DNA from: Ignavibacteria bacterium
Lineage (GTDB): Bacteria > Bacteroidota > Ignavibacteria > Tepidaquicellales > OLB5
DNA length: 6,394 nt
Assembly (NCBI GenBank): GCA_026417195.1
Contig: JAOADS010000014.1
Location: forward strand, 14,087 to 20,480
Reading direction: 5' to 3'
The notes under the pieces were generated by a model, which had not been told where the DNA came from, made no database searches, and saw nothing but the letters and a program-made list of their open reading frames with translations. Positions 6,070 through 6,394 of this stretch are shown here, one piece after another. The position numbers and the translations under genes are program-made. Every line of letters starts with the position of its first letter. Within the stretch, counting starts at the first letter, position 1.

Positions 6070-6394
6070 TTACTTGATCAGCATCATTTTCATGATATTT
6101 GCTTCGGAATTATTTTCTGAATCTGTTTTTAGGACATAGATGTAGGTTCCACTTGATAAGTTATCAATGGTAAGATTAATGTTATAAGTGCCTGCTTTCT
6201 GATATGAATTTACAACAGTTCTAACCTCCCTGCCAGTCATATCATAAATTTTCAGAGATACAAATGAATCTTGTTTTATGATGTAACTTATCGTTGTGGA
6301 TGGATTAAAAGGATTAGGATAGTTTTGTCTCAATTCACTCAAATTACTATTTTGACTGACACGTGTGTTTGAATATAGATTCCCTATGCTATAC
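6070..6394 (-). CDS. C-terminal part of a T9SS-exported protein (partial, sorting domain)
   Basis: The reading frame is open to the right window edge, so the visible 107 codons are the end of a larger gene and no start codon should be assigned. A TTG at 6342 is an internal leucine: the frame continues upstream as YSIGNLYSNTRVSQNSN without a stop. Nearly all of the visible part is a T9SS C-terminal sorting domain: LRQNYPNPFNPSTTISY, then SLKIYDMTGREVRTVV, AGTYNINL, LSSGTYIYVLKT and the terminal IMKMMLIK. This domain directs export across the outer membrane through the type IX machinery and is usually removed or exchanged on the surface. The entry motif QNYPNPFNPSTTI is the version most typical of Ignavibacteria. 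The functional domain is outside the window, so nothing can be said of the protein's activity. The gene lies in the same orientation as the 4343-5818 cargo gene but is separated from it by a strong terminator. Confidence 0.88.
   Translation of the reverse strand, partial: YSIGNLYSNTRVSQNSNLSELRQNYPNPFNPSTTISYIIKQDSFVSLKIYDMTGREVRTVVNSYQKAGTYNINLTIDNLSSGTYIYVLKTDSENNSEANIMKMMLIK

Overview
The window most likely comes from a member of the Bacteroidota/Chlorobi assemblage, probably the Ignavibacteria. The sequence is visibly AT-rich. Two genes end in the C-terminal sorting domain of the type IX secretion system (T9SS), with the 'QNYPNPFNP' style entry motif that is very common in Ignavibacteria. 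There are also matches to the Bacteroidota -7 promoter element (TAnnTTTG) upstream of genes, and Shine-Dalgarno sequences are poor or absent. The taxonomic call is inference from these traits; no marker gene is present.

Positions 1-2616 (minus strand) hold an ABC uptake operon read right to left. It encodes a BMP/PnrA-family nucleoside-binding lipoprotein (1609-2616), a double-domain ATPase (128-1612), and the first 43 codons of an inner-membrane permease cut by the left window edge (1-131). Each junction is a 4-base ATGA stop/start overlap, so translation is probably coupled. A 156-bp divergent control region (2617-2772) separates this operon from a plus-strand gene (2773-4314) for a secreted UshA-like 5'-nucleotidase with all metal ligands and the catalytic His/Asp pair present. 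Together they read as a nucleotide scavenging module: the nucleotidase removes phosphate outside the cytoplasm, and the released nucleoside is captured by the BMP lipoprotein and imported by the ABC transporter.

The right part (4343-6394) holds two minus-strand genes for T9SS-exported proteins. The first (4343-5818) has a signal peptide, a long beta-strand-rich repetitive body and a sorting domain; its real start is most likely the ATG at 5818, not the TTG at 5881. The second (6070-6394) is only the C-terminal end of a larger protein running past the right edge. Between them lie a strong hairpin terminator (5992-6025), a candidate promoter (5879-5886) and a perfect 12-bp inverted repeat. I see no RNA gene, CRISPR array, insertion sequence or clear novel system. 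The most interesting points are the nucleotidase/transporter pairing, a probable leaderless promoter for the nucleotidase, and the altered C-terminal substrate-site region of that enzyme.
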